Shown here one piece after another: positions 26,931-36,305 of a DNA stretch of 64,000 nt. Below the pieces are notes generated by a model. It made no database searches. It was not told the origin of the DNA and saw nothing but the letters and a program-made list of their open reading frames with translations. Each line of letters starts with the position of its first letter. Position 1 is the first letter of the stretch. The stretch comes from Cupriavidus oxalaticus (GTDB lineage Bacteria; Pseudomonadota; Gammaproteobacteria; Burkholderiales; Burkholderiaceae), in assembly GCF_016894385.1 (NCBI RefSeq), contig NZ_CP069811.1:2642501-2706500 (forward strand). Reading direction: 5' to 3'. A program made the position numbers and the translations under genes.

Positions 26931-28616
26931 TCAGGCCGCCATCGCCGGCACCGCCGCCAGCAACTCCCGCGTGTAGGGATGCCGCGGCGCGGCCCAGATC
27001 TCGTCACGATCCCCGACTTCCACCAACTGCCCGTCCCGCATCACCAGCACGCGATCCGCGATATAGCGGACCACGCCGAGGTCGTGCGAGATAAACAGGC
27101 ACGCCAGCCCGTACTCCGCCTGCAAGTCGGCCAGCAGGTTCAGCACCTGCGCCTGCACCGAAACATCCAGCGCCGACACCGGCTCGTCGCAGACCAGAAA
27201 CCGTGGCCGCACCACCAGCGCGCGCGCAATGCCGATGCGCTGCCGCTGCCCGCCCGAGAACTCGTGCGGATAGCGCCCCAGCGCAGCGCCCGGCAGGCCA
27301 ACGCGTTCGATCATGGTCAGCGCGCGTTCGCGGCGCACGCGGCGGTCACGCACGCCGTGGATCTGCAGCGCGTCGCCGAGCAGCTCGCCCACGGTCTTGC
27401 GCGGGTTCAGCGAGCCGTAGGGATCCTGGAACACCAACTGCATGGCGCCGCGCCACGGGCGCATGTGGCGCCGGTCGATGGCGGCGAGGTCGGTGCCGTC
27501 GAATTCGATGCGGCCGCGTTCATGGTCGGCCAGCCGCAGCACGGCACGCGCCAGCGTGGACTTGCCGCAACCGGACTCGCCCACCAGCGCCACGGTTTCG
27601 CCCGGGGCAATCTCGAACGATACGCCGCGTACCGCATGCGTCTGGTGCACCCCGTTGCGATGGACGACGTGCAGGTCGTCGATCCGCACCAGCGGCGCCG
27701 TTGTAGTTGCCGGCGCCGGTGCGCGCAGTTCCGGCCGCGTCAGCCGGAACGCGGACGGTGTGCCGTCGGCGCGCCGCGCCACGCGCAACTCGGGCAGGCG
27801 TTCAGTGCGGAAATGCGGTGCCTCCCCGTTGCCATGCCCGCTGCTCAGCGAAGCGCCAAGCAGCGCGCGGGTATAGGGATGCCCCGGCTGCCTGAACAGC
27901 GCGGCCGTGGCCTGCTCTTCCACCTTGATGCCGTCATGCATCACGGCCACGCGGTCGGCCCAGCGCGACACCACGCCCAGGTCATGCGTGATCAGCAGCA
28001 TTGCCATCGACAGCTCGCGCCGCAGCGTATCGAGCAGTTCCAGGATCTGGGCCTGCACCGTGACATCGAGCGCGGTGGTGGGCTCGTCAGCGACCAGCAA
28101 ACGCGGCGAACACGCGATCGCCATGGCGATCATCACGCGCTGGCGCTGCCCGCCGGAAAGCTGGTGCGGATAGGCGTGGAAGCGCCGCGCCGGCTCGGGC
28201 ATGCGCACCCGTTCCAGCAATTCGAGCGCCCGTGCGGCCGCGGCGCGCGCCGACAGCGGCTGGTGCAGCCGCAACGCCTCGACGATCTGCGCGCCAATGG
28301 TCAGCACCGGGTTCAGCGACGTCATCGGCTCCTGGAACACCATCGACACGGCGTTGCCGCGCACCGCGGTCATGGCCCGCCCGGACAGTGCCAGCAGGTC
28401 GCGCCCTTCCAGCAGGATACGGCCGCTGGCCAGTGCCGACGGCGGCAACAGCCGCAGCACCGCCAGCGCCGTGGTCGATTTGCCGCAGCCCGACTCGCCC
28501 ACCAGCGCCACGGTTTCGCCCTGGCGGATATCGAGGTCGAGGGCGGACACCGCGGGCCGTCCGGCGCCCGGGTAGCGGATGGTCAGGCCGCGCAGCGAAA
28601 GCAGGGATTGCGTCAT
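26931..28616 (-). CDS. Fused double ATP-binding protein of a peptide/nickel-type ABC importer
   Basis: 561 residues from the ATG at 28616, in place of the usual separate DppD and DppF. Each half has its own Walker A ([10 protein letters not shown], twice), signature (LSGGQRQRV and FSGGQRQRI) and Walker B ([12 protein letters not shown] and [12 protein letters not shown]). Each half ends in the oligopeptide-type HPYTRALL or HPYTRELL segment. The same fused layout is found in GsiA (glutathione) and YejF. Last gene of the five-gene operon that starts at 32822, 13 bases after the AhpD-like gene. Confidence 0.9.
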   Translation of the reverse strand: MTQSLLSLRGLTIRYPGAGRPAVSALDLDIRQGETVALVGESGCGKSTTALAVLRLLPPSALASGRILLEGRDLLALSGRAMTAVRGNAVSMVFQEPMTSLNPVLTIGAQIVEALRLHQPLSARAAAARALELLERVRMPEPARRFHAYPHQLSGGQRQRVMIAMAIACSPRLLVADEPTTALDVTVQAQILELLDTLRRELSMAMLLITHDLGVVSRWADRVAVMHDGIKVEEQATAALFRQPGHPYTRALLGASLSSGHGNGEAPHFRTERLPELRVARRADGTPSAFRLTRPELRAPAPATTTAPLVRIDDLHVVHRNGVHQTHAVRGVSFEIAPGETVALVGESGCGKSTLARAVLRLADHERGRIEFDGTDLAAIDRRHMRPWRGAMQLVFQDPYGSLNPRKTVGELLGDALQIHGVRDRRVRRERALTMIERVGLPGAALGRYPHEFSGGQRQRIGIARALVVRPRFLVCDEPVSALDVSVQAQVLNLLADLQAEYGLACLFISHDLGVVRYIADRVLVMRDGQLVEVGDRDEIWAAPRHPYTRELLAAVPAMAA

Positions 28617-28629
28617 CGTCGGATCGGGT

Positions 28630-29181
28630 TCACGTGTCGGCATGTACCTCGGCGGCAAGCAGCTCCGGCTCGACCTGGATTTCCAGCGCCTCGTTGAAAC
28701 GCGCGAAGAACGCGCACAGCGCCGCGCGCAGGGTCAGCTCGACCAGCTGTGCCTCCGAGAAATGCTCGCGCAGCTTCGCCACCAGCGTGTCGGTGACGCG
28801 CTGCCGGGTAACCTGCACGGTGTAGTCGCGCACCAGCCGCTCGACCGGATCCAGCCCCGGCACGTCGGGTTCGAGGATATTGACCACGGTGGCCGCAGCC
28901 ACGCCGAGGGCCTGGAGCCGCGGCTCGTGATGCGTGATGCAGTAGTGGCAGGCGTTGAGCCGCGAGGCCGTGACCAGCACGATCTCGAGATGCCGGCGCG
29001 TGATCAGCGCGTCGCGGGCGGAGTCGAGCAGCAGGCCGAACAGGTGCTCGACGGCGGGCGGGCGGTGGCCGAGCACCTTGAGCATGTTGCCGAAGGCACC
29101 GTACTCACGCTCCACGCGCTCGTACACGGCGCGGGCATCGCCGGGAAGGCTGGAAGCATCGATAGGGTTGACGCGGGCCAA
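28630..29181 (-). CDS. AhpD-like/carboxymuconolactone-decarboxylase-family protein
   Basis: 183 residues from a TTG start with AAGGAG at good spacing. The AhpD motif E-x11-C-x2-C-x3-H is complete: E66, C78, C81 and H85 (EIVLV...ACHYCITHH). Members are peroxidase-type or disulfide-reducing enzymes, or act on ring lactones. It is embedded between the permease and ATPase genes of a peptide-type ABC operon. That suggests it acts on, or protects against, the imported compound. Confidence 0.82.
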   Translation of the reverse strand: MARVNPIDASSLPGDARAVYERVEREYGAFGNMLKVLGHRPPAVEHLFGLLLDSARDALITRRHLEIVLVTASRLNACHYCITHHEPRLQALGVAAATVVNILEPDVPGLDPVERLVRDYTVQVTRQRVTDTLVAKLREHFSEAQLVELTLRAALCAFFARFNEALEIQVEPELLAAEVHADT

Positions 29182-29224
29182 AGGGATTCTCCTTGGGACA
29201 AGACATTAGGCCGCGCGGGCCGCC

Positions 29225-30133
29225 TCAGCGGCCCTCGCGCGGATCGAAGACAGCGGCGAGCCCGTCGCCGATCAGGTTCAGTGCCAGCACCGTGATGCCG
29301 ATGGCCACGCCGGGCAACACGCAGGCATACCAGTCGGTGCGCAGCACTTCGCGCCCGGCGCCGACCATATTGCCCCAGCTCGCCACGTTGGGATCACCCA
29401 GGCCGAGGAAGGCCAGGCTCGATTCGGTCAGGATCGCGGTGGCGACCATCAGCGAGGCCGACACCAGCACCGGCGTCAGCGTATTGGGCAGGATGTCGTG
29501 GACGATGATGCGGACGTTGCTCGCCCCCAGCGCTTCGCTGGCGAGCACCATGTCGCCATGGCGCAGGCGCAGCACCTCGGCACGCACCAGCCGCGCCAGC
29601 GCCGGCCACGAGGTGATGCCGATCGCCAGCGCAATGCTGGCCACCGACGGTTGCGCGATGGCGACGATGGCCAGGGCGAACAGGAACGACGGTATGGTCT
29701 GGAAGAACGTCGTCAGCGCGCCGAACACGCGGTCGGCCCGGCCGCCGTAAAAGCCCGCGGCAATCCCGCCCGCCACGCCCAGCGCCACCGCCAGCGCGGT
29801 CGACACCGCGGCGATCAGCAACGACGTGCGCGCGCCGTGGAACAGGCCCGCCGCGATATCGCGGCCGAGCATGTCGGAACCGAGCGGGAAGGCCCGGTCG
29901 TGCCCCGGCCACAGCAATGGCTCGGTGGCCATGTCGAGCGGGTCGCCGGGATACAGCCAGCCCGCGCTTGCGGCAGCGGCCAGCACCACCAGCAGCAGCA
30001 CACCGCCGGCCAGCGCGCTCGGCGACGACCACAGCCGGTGCCACGCGCCGCGGCGTCGCCGCGGCAGGGCCGGCGCGCCGGCATCGGATTCTCCGGCCAC
30101 CTCGGCCGGCAATACCTGGAAAGACGAAGACAC
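29225..30133 (-). CDS. DppC-type ABC transporter permease
   Basis: 302 residues from a GTG start right after the stop of the DppB-type gene, with AGGAG about eight bases upstream. A longer ATG reading would overlap that gene by 59 bases. Contains the PLGSDMLGRDI-like motif FPLGSDMLGRDIAAGLFHG, the permease loop EVLRLRHGDMVLASEALGASNVRII and about six spans. Inner-membrane half of the importer. Confidence 0.88.
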   Translation of the reverse strand: MSSSFQVLPAEVAGESDAGAPALPRRRRGAWHRLWSSPSALAGGVLLLVVLAAAASAGWLYPGDPLDMATEPLLWPGHDRAFPLGSDMLGRDIAAGLFHGARTSLLIAAVSTALAVALGVAGGIAAGFYGGRADRVFGALTTFFQTIPSFLFALAIVAIAQPSVASIALAIGITSWPALARLVRAEVLRLRHGDMVLASEALGASNVRIIVHDILPNTLTPVLVSASLMVATAILTESSLAFLGLGDPNVASWGNMVGAGREVLRTDWYACVLPGVAIGITVLALNLIGDGLAAVFDPREGR

Positions 30134-30134
30134 C

Positions 30135-31133
30135 TCAGGACTCCTGGCGTGGCAGCCGGATGCGCGGGTCGATGCGCGCGTAGACGAGGTCAACGATCGC
30201 GTTGACCACGATCACCACCACGGAGCTGCACAGCAGGATGCCGAGCAGCAGGTTGTAGTCGCGCTGGTAGAGCGCGTCGAAGGCAGTGCGGCCCAGTCCC
30301 GGCCACGAGAACACGGTCTCGACCACCACCGCGCCACCGATCACCGAGCTGGCCTGCACGCCGACCATTGTCACCAGCGGCAGCAAGGCATTGCGCAGCA
30401 CGTGATGGATCAGCACGCGCCGGCCCGGCGCGCCCTTCGCCACCGCGGTGCGCACGAAGTCCTGGCGGCCCATCTCGATCATGCTGGCGCGCATCAGCCG
30501 CACGTAGACGGCCATGTAGAACAAGCCCAGCGTCACCGCCGGCAGCAGCAGGTGCCGCGCCACGTCCAGCGCATAGGCCCAGCCGCCCAGGCCAGACTCG
30601 ACCGTGAACATGCCGCCCACCGGCAGCCAGTCGAGCCATACCGAGAACACCAGCACCAGCATCAGGCCGGTCCAGAACAGCGGCGTGGCAAAGCACAGCA
30701 GCGCCAGCGTCGAGATCACCGTATCGAGCAGGCGCCCGGCGCGGGCCGCCGCCAGCACGCCCAGCGTGGCGCCGGCGACCACCGCGAAGGCGATGCTTGC
30801 GCCCATCAGCAGCAGCGTCGCCGGCAGCCGTTGCAGGATCAGGTCGAGCACCGGCATGCCCTGGCGGAAGGAGAAACCCAGGTCGAGCCGCGCGAGGTGC
30901 CAGAGATACTTGCCCAGCTGCACCCACAGCGGCTGGTCCAGCCCGAACTGCGCGCGCAGCGCCGCCAGGTATTCCGGCGTGGCGGCGCCGGCTTCGCCGG
31001 CCAGCACCTGAGCGGCGTCGCCGGGCGCCAGCCGCAGCAGGAAGAAGTTGACGACGGCAATCGCCGCCACCACCCCGACCGCCTGCAGCAGCCGCTGCCA
31101 GCCGGGCGCGCGCGAGCCAGTGTGCGCAGCCAT
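30135..31133 (-). CDS. DppB-type ABC transporter permease
   Basis: 332 residues with six membrane spans. Recognisable DppB-family elements are AALRAQFGLDQPLWVQLGKYL, DLGFSFRQGMPV and the EAA-like loop MRASMIEMGRQDFVRTAVAKGA. The start codon lies three bases after the stop of the receptor gene. Pairs with the DppC-type permease. Confidence 0.88.
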   Translation of the reverse strand: MAAHTGSRAPGWQRLLQAVGVVAAIAVVNFFLLRLAPGDAAQVLAGEAGAATPEYLAALRAQFGLDQPLWVQLGKYLWHLARLDLGFSFRQGMPVLDLILQRLPATLLLMGASIAFAVVAGATLGVLAAARAGRLLDTVISTLALLCFATPLFWTGLMLVLVFSVWLDWLPVGGMFTVESGLGGWAYALDVARHLLLPAVTLGLFYMAVYVRLMRASMIEMGRQDFVRTAVAKGAPGRRVLIHHVLRNALLPLVTMVGVQASSVIGGAVVVETVFSWPGLGRTAFDALYQRDYNLLLGILLCSSVVVIVVNAIVDLVYARIDPRIRLPRQES

Positions 31134-31136
31134 CGG

Positions 31137-32822
31137 TCAGCGTGCCGCGTCGGCCTTGCCGGCCGTGGCAACCGTGGCACTGCCGCCCGGCGGCACGGCA
31201 AACCACGCGTGCTTGAGCGATGCGTAGACCTGGTCGACACCGCTGACGGTATCGCGCAGCTGCGCGGACTGCACCGTGAAGAAGCGCAGCTCCAGCAGCG
31301 GCACCGAAGGCAGGTCGCTCTGCACCACGCTCTGGAACTTCTTGAACAACTCCACCCGCTCGGCCTGGCTGGGCGAGCCCTGCGCCTGGTCGATCAGCTT
31401 GTTCGCTTCGTCGCCGCGATAGCCCGAGCCGTTGGACCACGGGATGTTCTTGCCAACGGTATCGGCGCGGTAGGCGCGGGTCACGCCCACCAGCGGATCG
31501 GCAAAGCCGGCGAACCACACCACCGCAAGGTCGAAATCGCGATCGCCATAGACGCGACGGGTATAAGTCGGCGTGTCCTGCGTGCGCACGGTGACGTCGA
31601 CGCCCACGCGCTTGAGCGCCTGCCTGATGTACTCGGCGCTGCGCTTGTAGTCGTCGCCGTAGGGCAGGTAGTCGATCTGGACCTTGAGCCGGTTGCCATC
31701 GGCGCCACGCTTCAGGCCGGCCGCATCGAGCAGCGCCTCGGCCCTGGCCGGGTCGTACGGGTACCTGGGCACGTTGCCGTTGAAGAACTGGCCGAGCGTG
31801 GACACCACCGGGCTCACCGCCGGCTTGCCGAAGCCGAACCACACCACCTTGTTCAGCGCATTCAGGTCGATGGCATGCGCCAGCGCCTGGCGCACGCGCA
31901 CATCCTTGAAGTACGGGCGGTCGACATTGACGTCCATGAACAGCCACGGCGACAGCCAGTCATAGCCGCGCGTCTCCAGCTTGAGCGACGGCAGCTGTGC
32001 CAGGCGCTGCGCATCCTTGAGCGGCACCGGGTTGAACGGCGCATATTGCGCCTCGCCCTTCTCCAGCGCGGCGGCGCGCGCGCTCGCGTCGGGGATGACC
32101 TTGAAGATGATCTTGTCCAGGTAAGGCTTGCCCTTGTCCCAGTAGTTGGGATTGCGCTCGAGCACGATGTAGTTGCCCTTGCTCCATTCCTTGAAGACAA
32201 AGGGACCGGTGCCGACCGGCTTGTTGTTGTACGGGTTGTCGAGGATGTCGGTGCCCTCGTACAGGTGCCTGGGCAGCACCTGCGCGCCGTTGCTGTTGAG
32301 CGAGCTGAGCACCGCCAGCGACGGCTCCGAGAAGCGCAGCACCACGGTCAGCGCATCCGGCGTATCGACCTGCGTGACCTTGCCGAACAGGATCTGGTTG
32401 CGCGGATGGAGCTTCTTCCACACGTTCTCCAGCGTCCATTTGACGTCCGCCGAGGTGAACGGCTTGCCGTCGTGCCATTTGACGTTGGGGCGCAGGTGAA
32501 AGGTGAGCGTCTTCGAGTCCTTCGAGATCTCCCAGCGCTCGGCCAGCGCCGGCCTGAGCTTGAAGTCGTTGTCGTACTCGATCAGCCCGTCGAATACGTT
32601 GGCGCTGAAGAAGCCGGTCGGCGCGGCGGAGTTCAGCGCCGAGGTCAGGATGACGGGCTCGGGCTGGATGATGGTGGTGAGGGTGCCGCCGGGGCGGGGC
32701 TTGTCCGCTGCGGGCGCGGCACTGGCCTGCGCGGCCCCCCCAAGCAGGCCCAGGGAAACTGCGACAGGCAGCAGCCACGCGAGCGGCGTGGCCGGCCGGA
32801 AGGTCCGGAAATAGTTCGTCAT
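31137..32822 (-). CDS. Peptide/nickel-type ABC substrate-binding protein (SBP_bac_5)
   Basis: 561 residues, signal peptide ending AAQASAA near 36. Family 5 features include GGTLTTIIQPEP at the mature start, LAERWEISKDSKTLTFHLRPNVKWHDGKPFTSADVKWTLENV (core HLRPNVKWHDGKPFTS) and IDYLPYGDDYKR. Such receptors bind di/oligopeptides, glutathione, nickel chelates or opines; the ligand is not predictable here. First gene of the receptor-permease-permease-AhpD-ATPase operon. The upstream gap 32823-33110 is shared with the divergent TetR gene. Confidence 0.88.
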   Translation of the reverse strand: MTNYFRTFRPATPLAWLLPVAVSLGLLGGAAQASAAPAADKPRPGGTLTTIIQPEPVILTSALNSAAPTGFFSANVFDGLIEYDNDFKLRPALAERWEISKDSKTLTFHLRPNVKWHDGKPFTSADVKWTLENVWKKLHPRNQILFGKVTQVDTPDALTVVLRFSEPSLAVLSSLNSNGAQVLPRHLYEGTDILDNPYNNKPVGTGPFVFKEWSKGNYIVLERNPNYWDKGKPYLDKIIFKVIPDASARAAALEKGEAQYAPFNPVPLKDAQRLAQLPSLKLETRGYDWLSPWLFMDVNVDRPYFKDVRVRQALAHAIDLNALNKVVWFGFGKPAVSPVVSTLGQFFNGNVPRYPYDPARAEALLDAAGLKRGADGNRLKVQIDYLPYGDDYKRSAEYIRQALKRVGVDVTVRTQDTPTYTRRVYGDRDFDLAVVWFAGFADPLVGVTRAYRADTVGKNIPWSNGSGYRGDEANKLIDQAQGSPSQAERVELFKKFQSVVQSDLPSVPLLELRFFTVQSAQLRDTVSGVDQVYASLKHAWFAVPPGGSATVATAGKADAAR

Positions 32823-33024
32823 GGTGGCTCGAAGCAGGACCGGGCGCCATGCAGGCGCCAGGGTGAAGGAAGTCGTGGAACGACAGGGACCCCCAATATA
32901 TGAAACGCGTTGCGCGCGGCGAACGAACGTTTGCGCATGGCGATATGCGCGGCATGCGCCTATCTACATGACAAGACGGCAGTTCCAGGCCTGCCGCCTG
33001 ACAACGAGCTGGCCGCCACCAGAT

Positions 33025-33094
33025 ACTTACGGTATGCACCGCAAGTATATTGGTTTACCCCTATGCGCATTAACTTGCGGTACGTACCGCTTGT
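33025..33094. promoter_or_regulatory. Two matching TetR-type operator palindromes
   Basis: Site 1 (33025-33046) is ACTTACGGT-ATGC-ACCGCAAGT and site 2 (33073-33094) is ACTTGCGGT-ACGT-ACCGCTTGT. Both are imperfect 22-base palindromes built on the half-site ACTTGCGGT, 48 bases centre to centre. Site 2 ends 16 bases before the TetR start codon. They are the only strong dyads in the 32823-33110 gap and should bind the adjacent TetR protein, giving autoregulation and probably control of the catabolic operon. Confidence 0.72.
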
Positions 33095-33110
33095 AAATAG
33101 AATGCTTTGC

Positions 33111-33794
33111 ATGACGAAACTCGCAACTACCCCCTTGATCACTGATCAGGCCAATGCGGCAGCCCAGCCAAAGCGCCCGCGTCGAACCCAGGCCGAACGT
33201 GTCGCGGAGTCCGACCGCCGCCTGCTGGAAGCCGCAACCCGCCTGGTTGCGGAGCGTGGCTACACCCATACCACGCTCGAAGCGACAGGCATTGAAGCAG
33301 GCTATAGCCGCGGCCTGGTGCAGCACCGCTTCGGTACAAAAGACCGTCTTCTCGAAGAACTCATCAAGCACATTGCAGATGCCCACCGCGAGCGTCTGCT
33401 GGTCCGCATGCGTGGCCTGACGGGTCTGGATGCCATCTTCTGCGAAATTGACTGCTACCTGGAAGGAGTGGACCACCCGTCCGTAAATTCCCGTGCCTTT
33501 TTTGTGCTGATGCTCGAATCCATCGGGCCGGCGCCACATATCCGACCAACCTTTGCAGCCATCAGCGCGCGCTGGCACCGCGCTATTACGCGGCATATCG
33601 AAGCCGGCCAGCGGGCGGGCGAAATTCGCCCTGAAATCACCGCAGCGGATGAAGCGCAGTTGCTGATTGCCACCGTACGCGGTTTGCGCACGCAATCCAT
33701 GCTGAGTCCGACGACAAGCAATATCGCGGTCGCTATCCAGGCGCTGAAAAATAGCCTGAGCGCGCGGTTGCGCGTGCCGCCACAACAAGCCTAG
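33111..33794 (+). CDS. TetR-family transcriptional regulator
   Basis: 227 residues from the ATG at 33111; an ATG nine bases upstream is also possible. The helix-turn-helix is in residues 25-75: RRLLEAATRLVAERGYTHTTLEATGIEAGYSRGLVQHRFGTKDRLLEEL (core TLEATGIEAGYSRGLVQHRF). The ligand domain is unrecognised. It is followed in the same direction by the CoA-dependent catabolic operon, about 96 bases away. The inducer is likely the acyl-CoA or carboxylate of that pathway. Confidence 0.85.
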   Translation: MTKLATTPLITDQANAAAQPKRPRRTQAERVAESDRRLLEAATRLVAERGYTHTTLEATGIEAGYSRGLVQHRFGTKDRLLEELIKHIADAHRERLLVRMRGLTGLDAIFCEIDCYLEGVDHPSVNSRAFFVLMLESIGPAPHIRPTFAAISARWHRAITRHIEAGQRAGEIRPEITAADEAQLLIATVRGLRTQSMLSPTTSNIAVAIQALKNSLSARLRVPPQQA

Positions 33795-33890
33795 CCCCCG
33801 TTTTTTTGATTCCGCCCCCCCAACACCGGCGTTGCAACGCCCGGTGGGGCTGCGCTCGCCCATTCGATTCGAAAATTGGAGGAAATACCG

Positions 33891-34295
33891 GTGCAACGAA
33901 GCTCCATCGCGGAAAACGGCACCCGCGTCCTGCAGGCCGCGCATTGCAGCCAGTGCAAAGGCTATAGCTTTCCGGCAAGCGTGCCTGGCTGCCGTCATTG
34001 CGGCGCGGCCCCTGAAGCGCTCACCACAGTGGATTGCAGCCGACCCGTGCAACTGCTCAATGTCATCACCGTCCATACCGCATTGGCCCCCGGCATTGGC
34101 GTGCCCGCCATCATCGGCGAAATCGAGCTGTGCCCACGTGTTGTCGAGGAAGTGCGTATCGAAGCCGAGAACGAGGCCGCAGTGCCTCCTGGTACGTGGC
34201 TGATGCCGGTCTGGTCCGAAGACACGGATGGGGGCAGCTGGGTGTTCCGTCCTGTGCCGGAAAAAGCTGACCCGCATCAGGGAGACGCAGAATGA
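33891..34295 (+). CDS. DUF35 (Zn-ribbon/OB-fold) acyl-CoA-associated protein
   Basis: 134 residues from a GTG start, chosen because GGAGG lies eight bases before it. A TTG-initiated reading would begin inside that ribosome site. The rubredoxin-like zinc ribbon is C19-x2-C22-x11-C34-x2-C37, followed by the OB-fold with GIGVPAIIGEIEL. DUF35 proteins partner with thiolase-fold or hydratase enzymes and complete their acyl-CoA binding site, as in Ltp2-ChsH2 and acetone/HMG synthase systems. Its stop overlaps the next start as ATGA, a strong sign that the two products form one complex. Confidence 0.85.
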   Translation: MQRSSIAENGTRVLQAAHCSQCKGYSFPASVPGCRHCGAAPEALTTVDCSRPVQLLNVITVHTALAPGIGVPAIIGEIELCPRVVEEVRIEAENEAAVPPGTWLMPVWSEDTDGGSWVFRPVPEKADPHQGDAE

Positions 34296-35437
34296 ACGGC
34301 CCACTGCTCAAGCAGCGCCCGGTCTATGTCATCGGCATTGGCGTGCATCCCTACCAGTTTCCCAGCGAAACACCGTACCTCCAGCTAGGCCTTGCAGCAA
34401 TCCGTGAGGCGCTGCGAGATGCCGGCCTTGCCTGGCCTCAGGTGCAGAGCGCTTTCGTCGGCACCGCCGCATTGGGCATGGCCGCCGGCCGCGTGATGTT
34501 GCGCCACCTCGGCTCGACCGGCCTGGAGGTTGCACAGGTCGAAAACGCCTCGGCGTCCGGCTCGACGGCCTTCAGGCTGGCTTGCCTCCAGGTGGCCTCC
34601 GGAGAGCGCGATGTCGTGCTGGCGGCAGGCGTGGACAAGTTTGGCGACGGCCGGCGTGCAGTGCTGAAGGATGGCCTGCCGCCGTTGAGTCCCACGGCTC
34701 ATGTTCCGTTGGTGAAGTTTGCCCTGCTGGCACGCCGCTATATGCGCGAACGAGGCTTGAGGCACGAAGACCTCGCCGCGGTAGCTGTCAAGAACCATGG
34801 CAACGCGTCACGGAATCCCTATGCGCAGTTCCGCAAGCCACGCACGCTTGAACAGGTCTTGCGTTCGCCAAAAGTTGCCGGCGACCTGACCGCATTGCAG
34901 TGTTGTCCACGTGGCGAAGGCGCTGCCGCCGTCATCGTCGTCTCGGATGAGGCAATCCGGCGCCTGGGCCTCGCCCGCGCTCGCGCAGTGCGAGTCCTGT
35001 CATCCGTGGCTGGCAGCGAGGAACTGGCACAAGAGGCACCGGCGCTGGTCGAGCTGGTCCGCAAGTCTTCGGCCGAAGCGCTTGCCCAGGCGGGCGTCGG
35101 TGCCAGCGAGCTCGACATCGTCGAGCTGCATGACGCCTTCACCATTGAAGAACTGCTGTACAGCGAGGCCGTCGGTGTCTGCGCCCCCGGTGAGGGCGCT
35201 GCCTTCGTGGCGCGCGGCGCGTCCCGAATCGGGGGCGAATGCGCGATCAATCCGTCGGGCGGCCTGATCGGCATGGGGCATCCATTAGGTCCGACCGGGG
35301 TCGGACAAGTAGCGGAAATCACCCGCCAGCTACGTGGTGAAGCGCAAGGCCGCCAGCACCAGGGCGCCCGGCTGGGCCTGGCGCACATGATCGGCCTGGG
35401 GTCAGTGGCCGTCGCGCACGTTCTGGCCCGTCCCTGA
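34292..35437 (+). CDS. Thiolase-superfamily protein lacking the nucleophilic cysteine (SCP-x/Ltp2-like)
   Basis: 381 residues, ATGA-coupled to the DUF35 gene. The fold is clear from the ends VYVIGIGVHPYQFPSE and AINPSGGLIGMGHPLGPTGVGQ, and H280 (VELHDAFT) and H330 (GHPLG) are present. At the position of the catalytic cysteine (NxCxSGSTA in SCP-x thiolases) the sequence is ENASASGSTA, so S87 replaces Cys. The last motif is AHMIGLG rather than CxGGG, as in SCP-x/Ltp types. Ordinary thiolysis by a Cys acyl-enzyme is therefore unlikely. By analogy with the DUF35-bound Ltp2 it may be a retro-aldolase on a beta-hydroxyacyl-CoA. Confidence 0.83.
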   Translation: MNGPLLKQRPVYVIGIGVHPYQFPSETPYLQLGLAAIREALRDAGLAWPQVQSAFVGTAALGMAAGRVMLRHLGSTGLEVAQVENASASGSTAFRLACLQVASGERDVVLAAGVDKFGDGRRAVLKDGLPPLSPTAHVPLVKFALLARRYMRERGLRHEDLAAVAVKNHGNASRNPYAQFRKPRTLEQVLRSPKVAGDLTALQCCPRGEGAAAVIVVSDEAIRRLGLARARAVRVLSSVAGSEELAQEAPALVELVRKSSAEALAQAGVGASELDIVELHDAFTIEELLYSEAVGVCAPGEGAAFVARGASRIGGECAINPSGGLIGMGHPLGPTGVGQVAEITRQLRGEAQGRQHQGARLGLAHMIGLGSVAVAHVLARP

Positions 35438-35462
35438 CGCAAACCCTTATTTACGGACTCAC

Positions 35463-36254
35463 ATGGAATACTCAACCCTCCTCTACGAAGTCGTCGATGG
35501 CGTAGCGCTGATCCGGCTGAATCGCCCCGAGCGCATGAACGCAATCGGCGGCAGCATGAAGGCCGACCTGTCGCATGCGCTGTTCGAGCGGGCGCGCTGC
35601 GACGACGCCGTCCGCTGCGTAGTCATCACTGGCGCCGGCGACAGCGCCTTCTGCGCAGGCGCCGACATCAAGGAGCGCGCCGCACGGATCGTTCCGCAGG
35701 CGCAGTACCACCTGGAGCAGAAGGCCACGCACGACCTGTTCCGCGCCATCGAGCAGTTCGAGAAGCCGATCATCGCCGCGATCAATGGTGTGGCGCTGGG
35801 CGGCGGCCTGGAGATTGCACTTTGCTGCGACGTGCGCATCGCAGTGCACGGCGCCAGGCTGGGCCTGCCCGAAGCCAGGATCGGCGTGCTGCCCGCCGCC
35901 GGCGGCACACAACGTCTGCCGCGCTTGGTCGGGTCAGGCATCGCAAAGGAACTGATGCTCACCGGCGACCATATCGACGCCGAACGCGCCCTCTCAATCG
36001 GGCTGGTCAATCAGGTGGTCGCTGCAGCAGAGCTTCTGCCCACGGCTTTGGCCATGGCCGGCCGGATGGCCGCCAACGCACCGCTGGCACTTCGCTACGT
36101 CAAGCATGCGATCGACCTCGGCCTGCAGGTCGGCCTTGACGCTGGCCTGGAATACGAACGTTATGCCGCGGCGCTCGTGGTCTCCAGCGAGGACCGCAAG
36201 GAAGGCATGCGCGCCTTCGTGGAGAAGCGCAAACCCGTCTTTCGCGGGCTGTGA
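35463..36254 (+). CDS. Enoyl-CoA hydratase
   Basis: 263 residues. Both catalytic glutamates of the crotonase hydratases are present: E117 in ALGGGLEIAL and E137 in LPEARIGVLP. The oxyanion-forming AFCAGADIK is at 63-70 and the acyl-CoA motif PAAGGTQRLPR at 144-154. Expected to add water across a 2-enoyl-CoA to give the 3-hydroxyacyl-CoA, the kind of substrate a DUF35-bound aldolase would split. 25 bases after the thiolase-like gene in the same operon. Confidence 0.88.
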   Translation: MEYSTLLYEVVDGVALIRLNRPERMNAIGGSMKADLSHALFERARCDDAVRCVVITGAGDSAFCAGADIKERAARIVPQAQYHLEQKATHDLFRAIEQFEKPIIAAINGVALGGGLEIALCCDVRIAVHGARLGLPEARIGVLPAAGGTQRLPRLVGSGIAKELMLTGDHIDAERALSIGLVNQVVAAAELLPTALAMAGRMAANAPLALRYVKHAIDLGLQVGLDAGLEYERYAAALVVSSEDRKEGMRAFVEKRKPVFRGL

Positions 36255-36305
36255 GCCTTGACAGGCAACGACACGCTGGATCACTGAACCAACAAGGGGA
36301 ATTCC

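Noticed and set aside
33111..33142. Longer TetR start at 32910
   Set aside because: It would translate through both operator palindromes and adds no domain.
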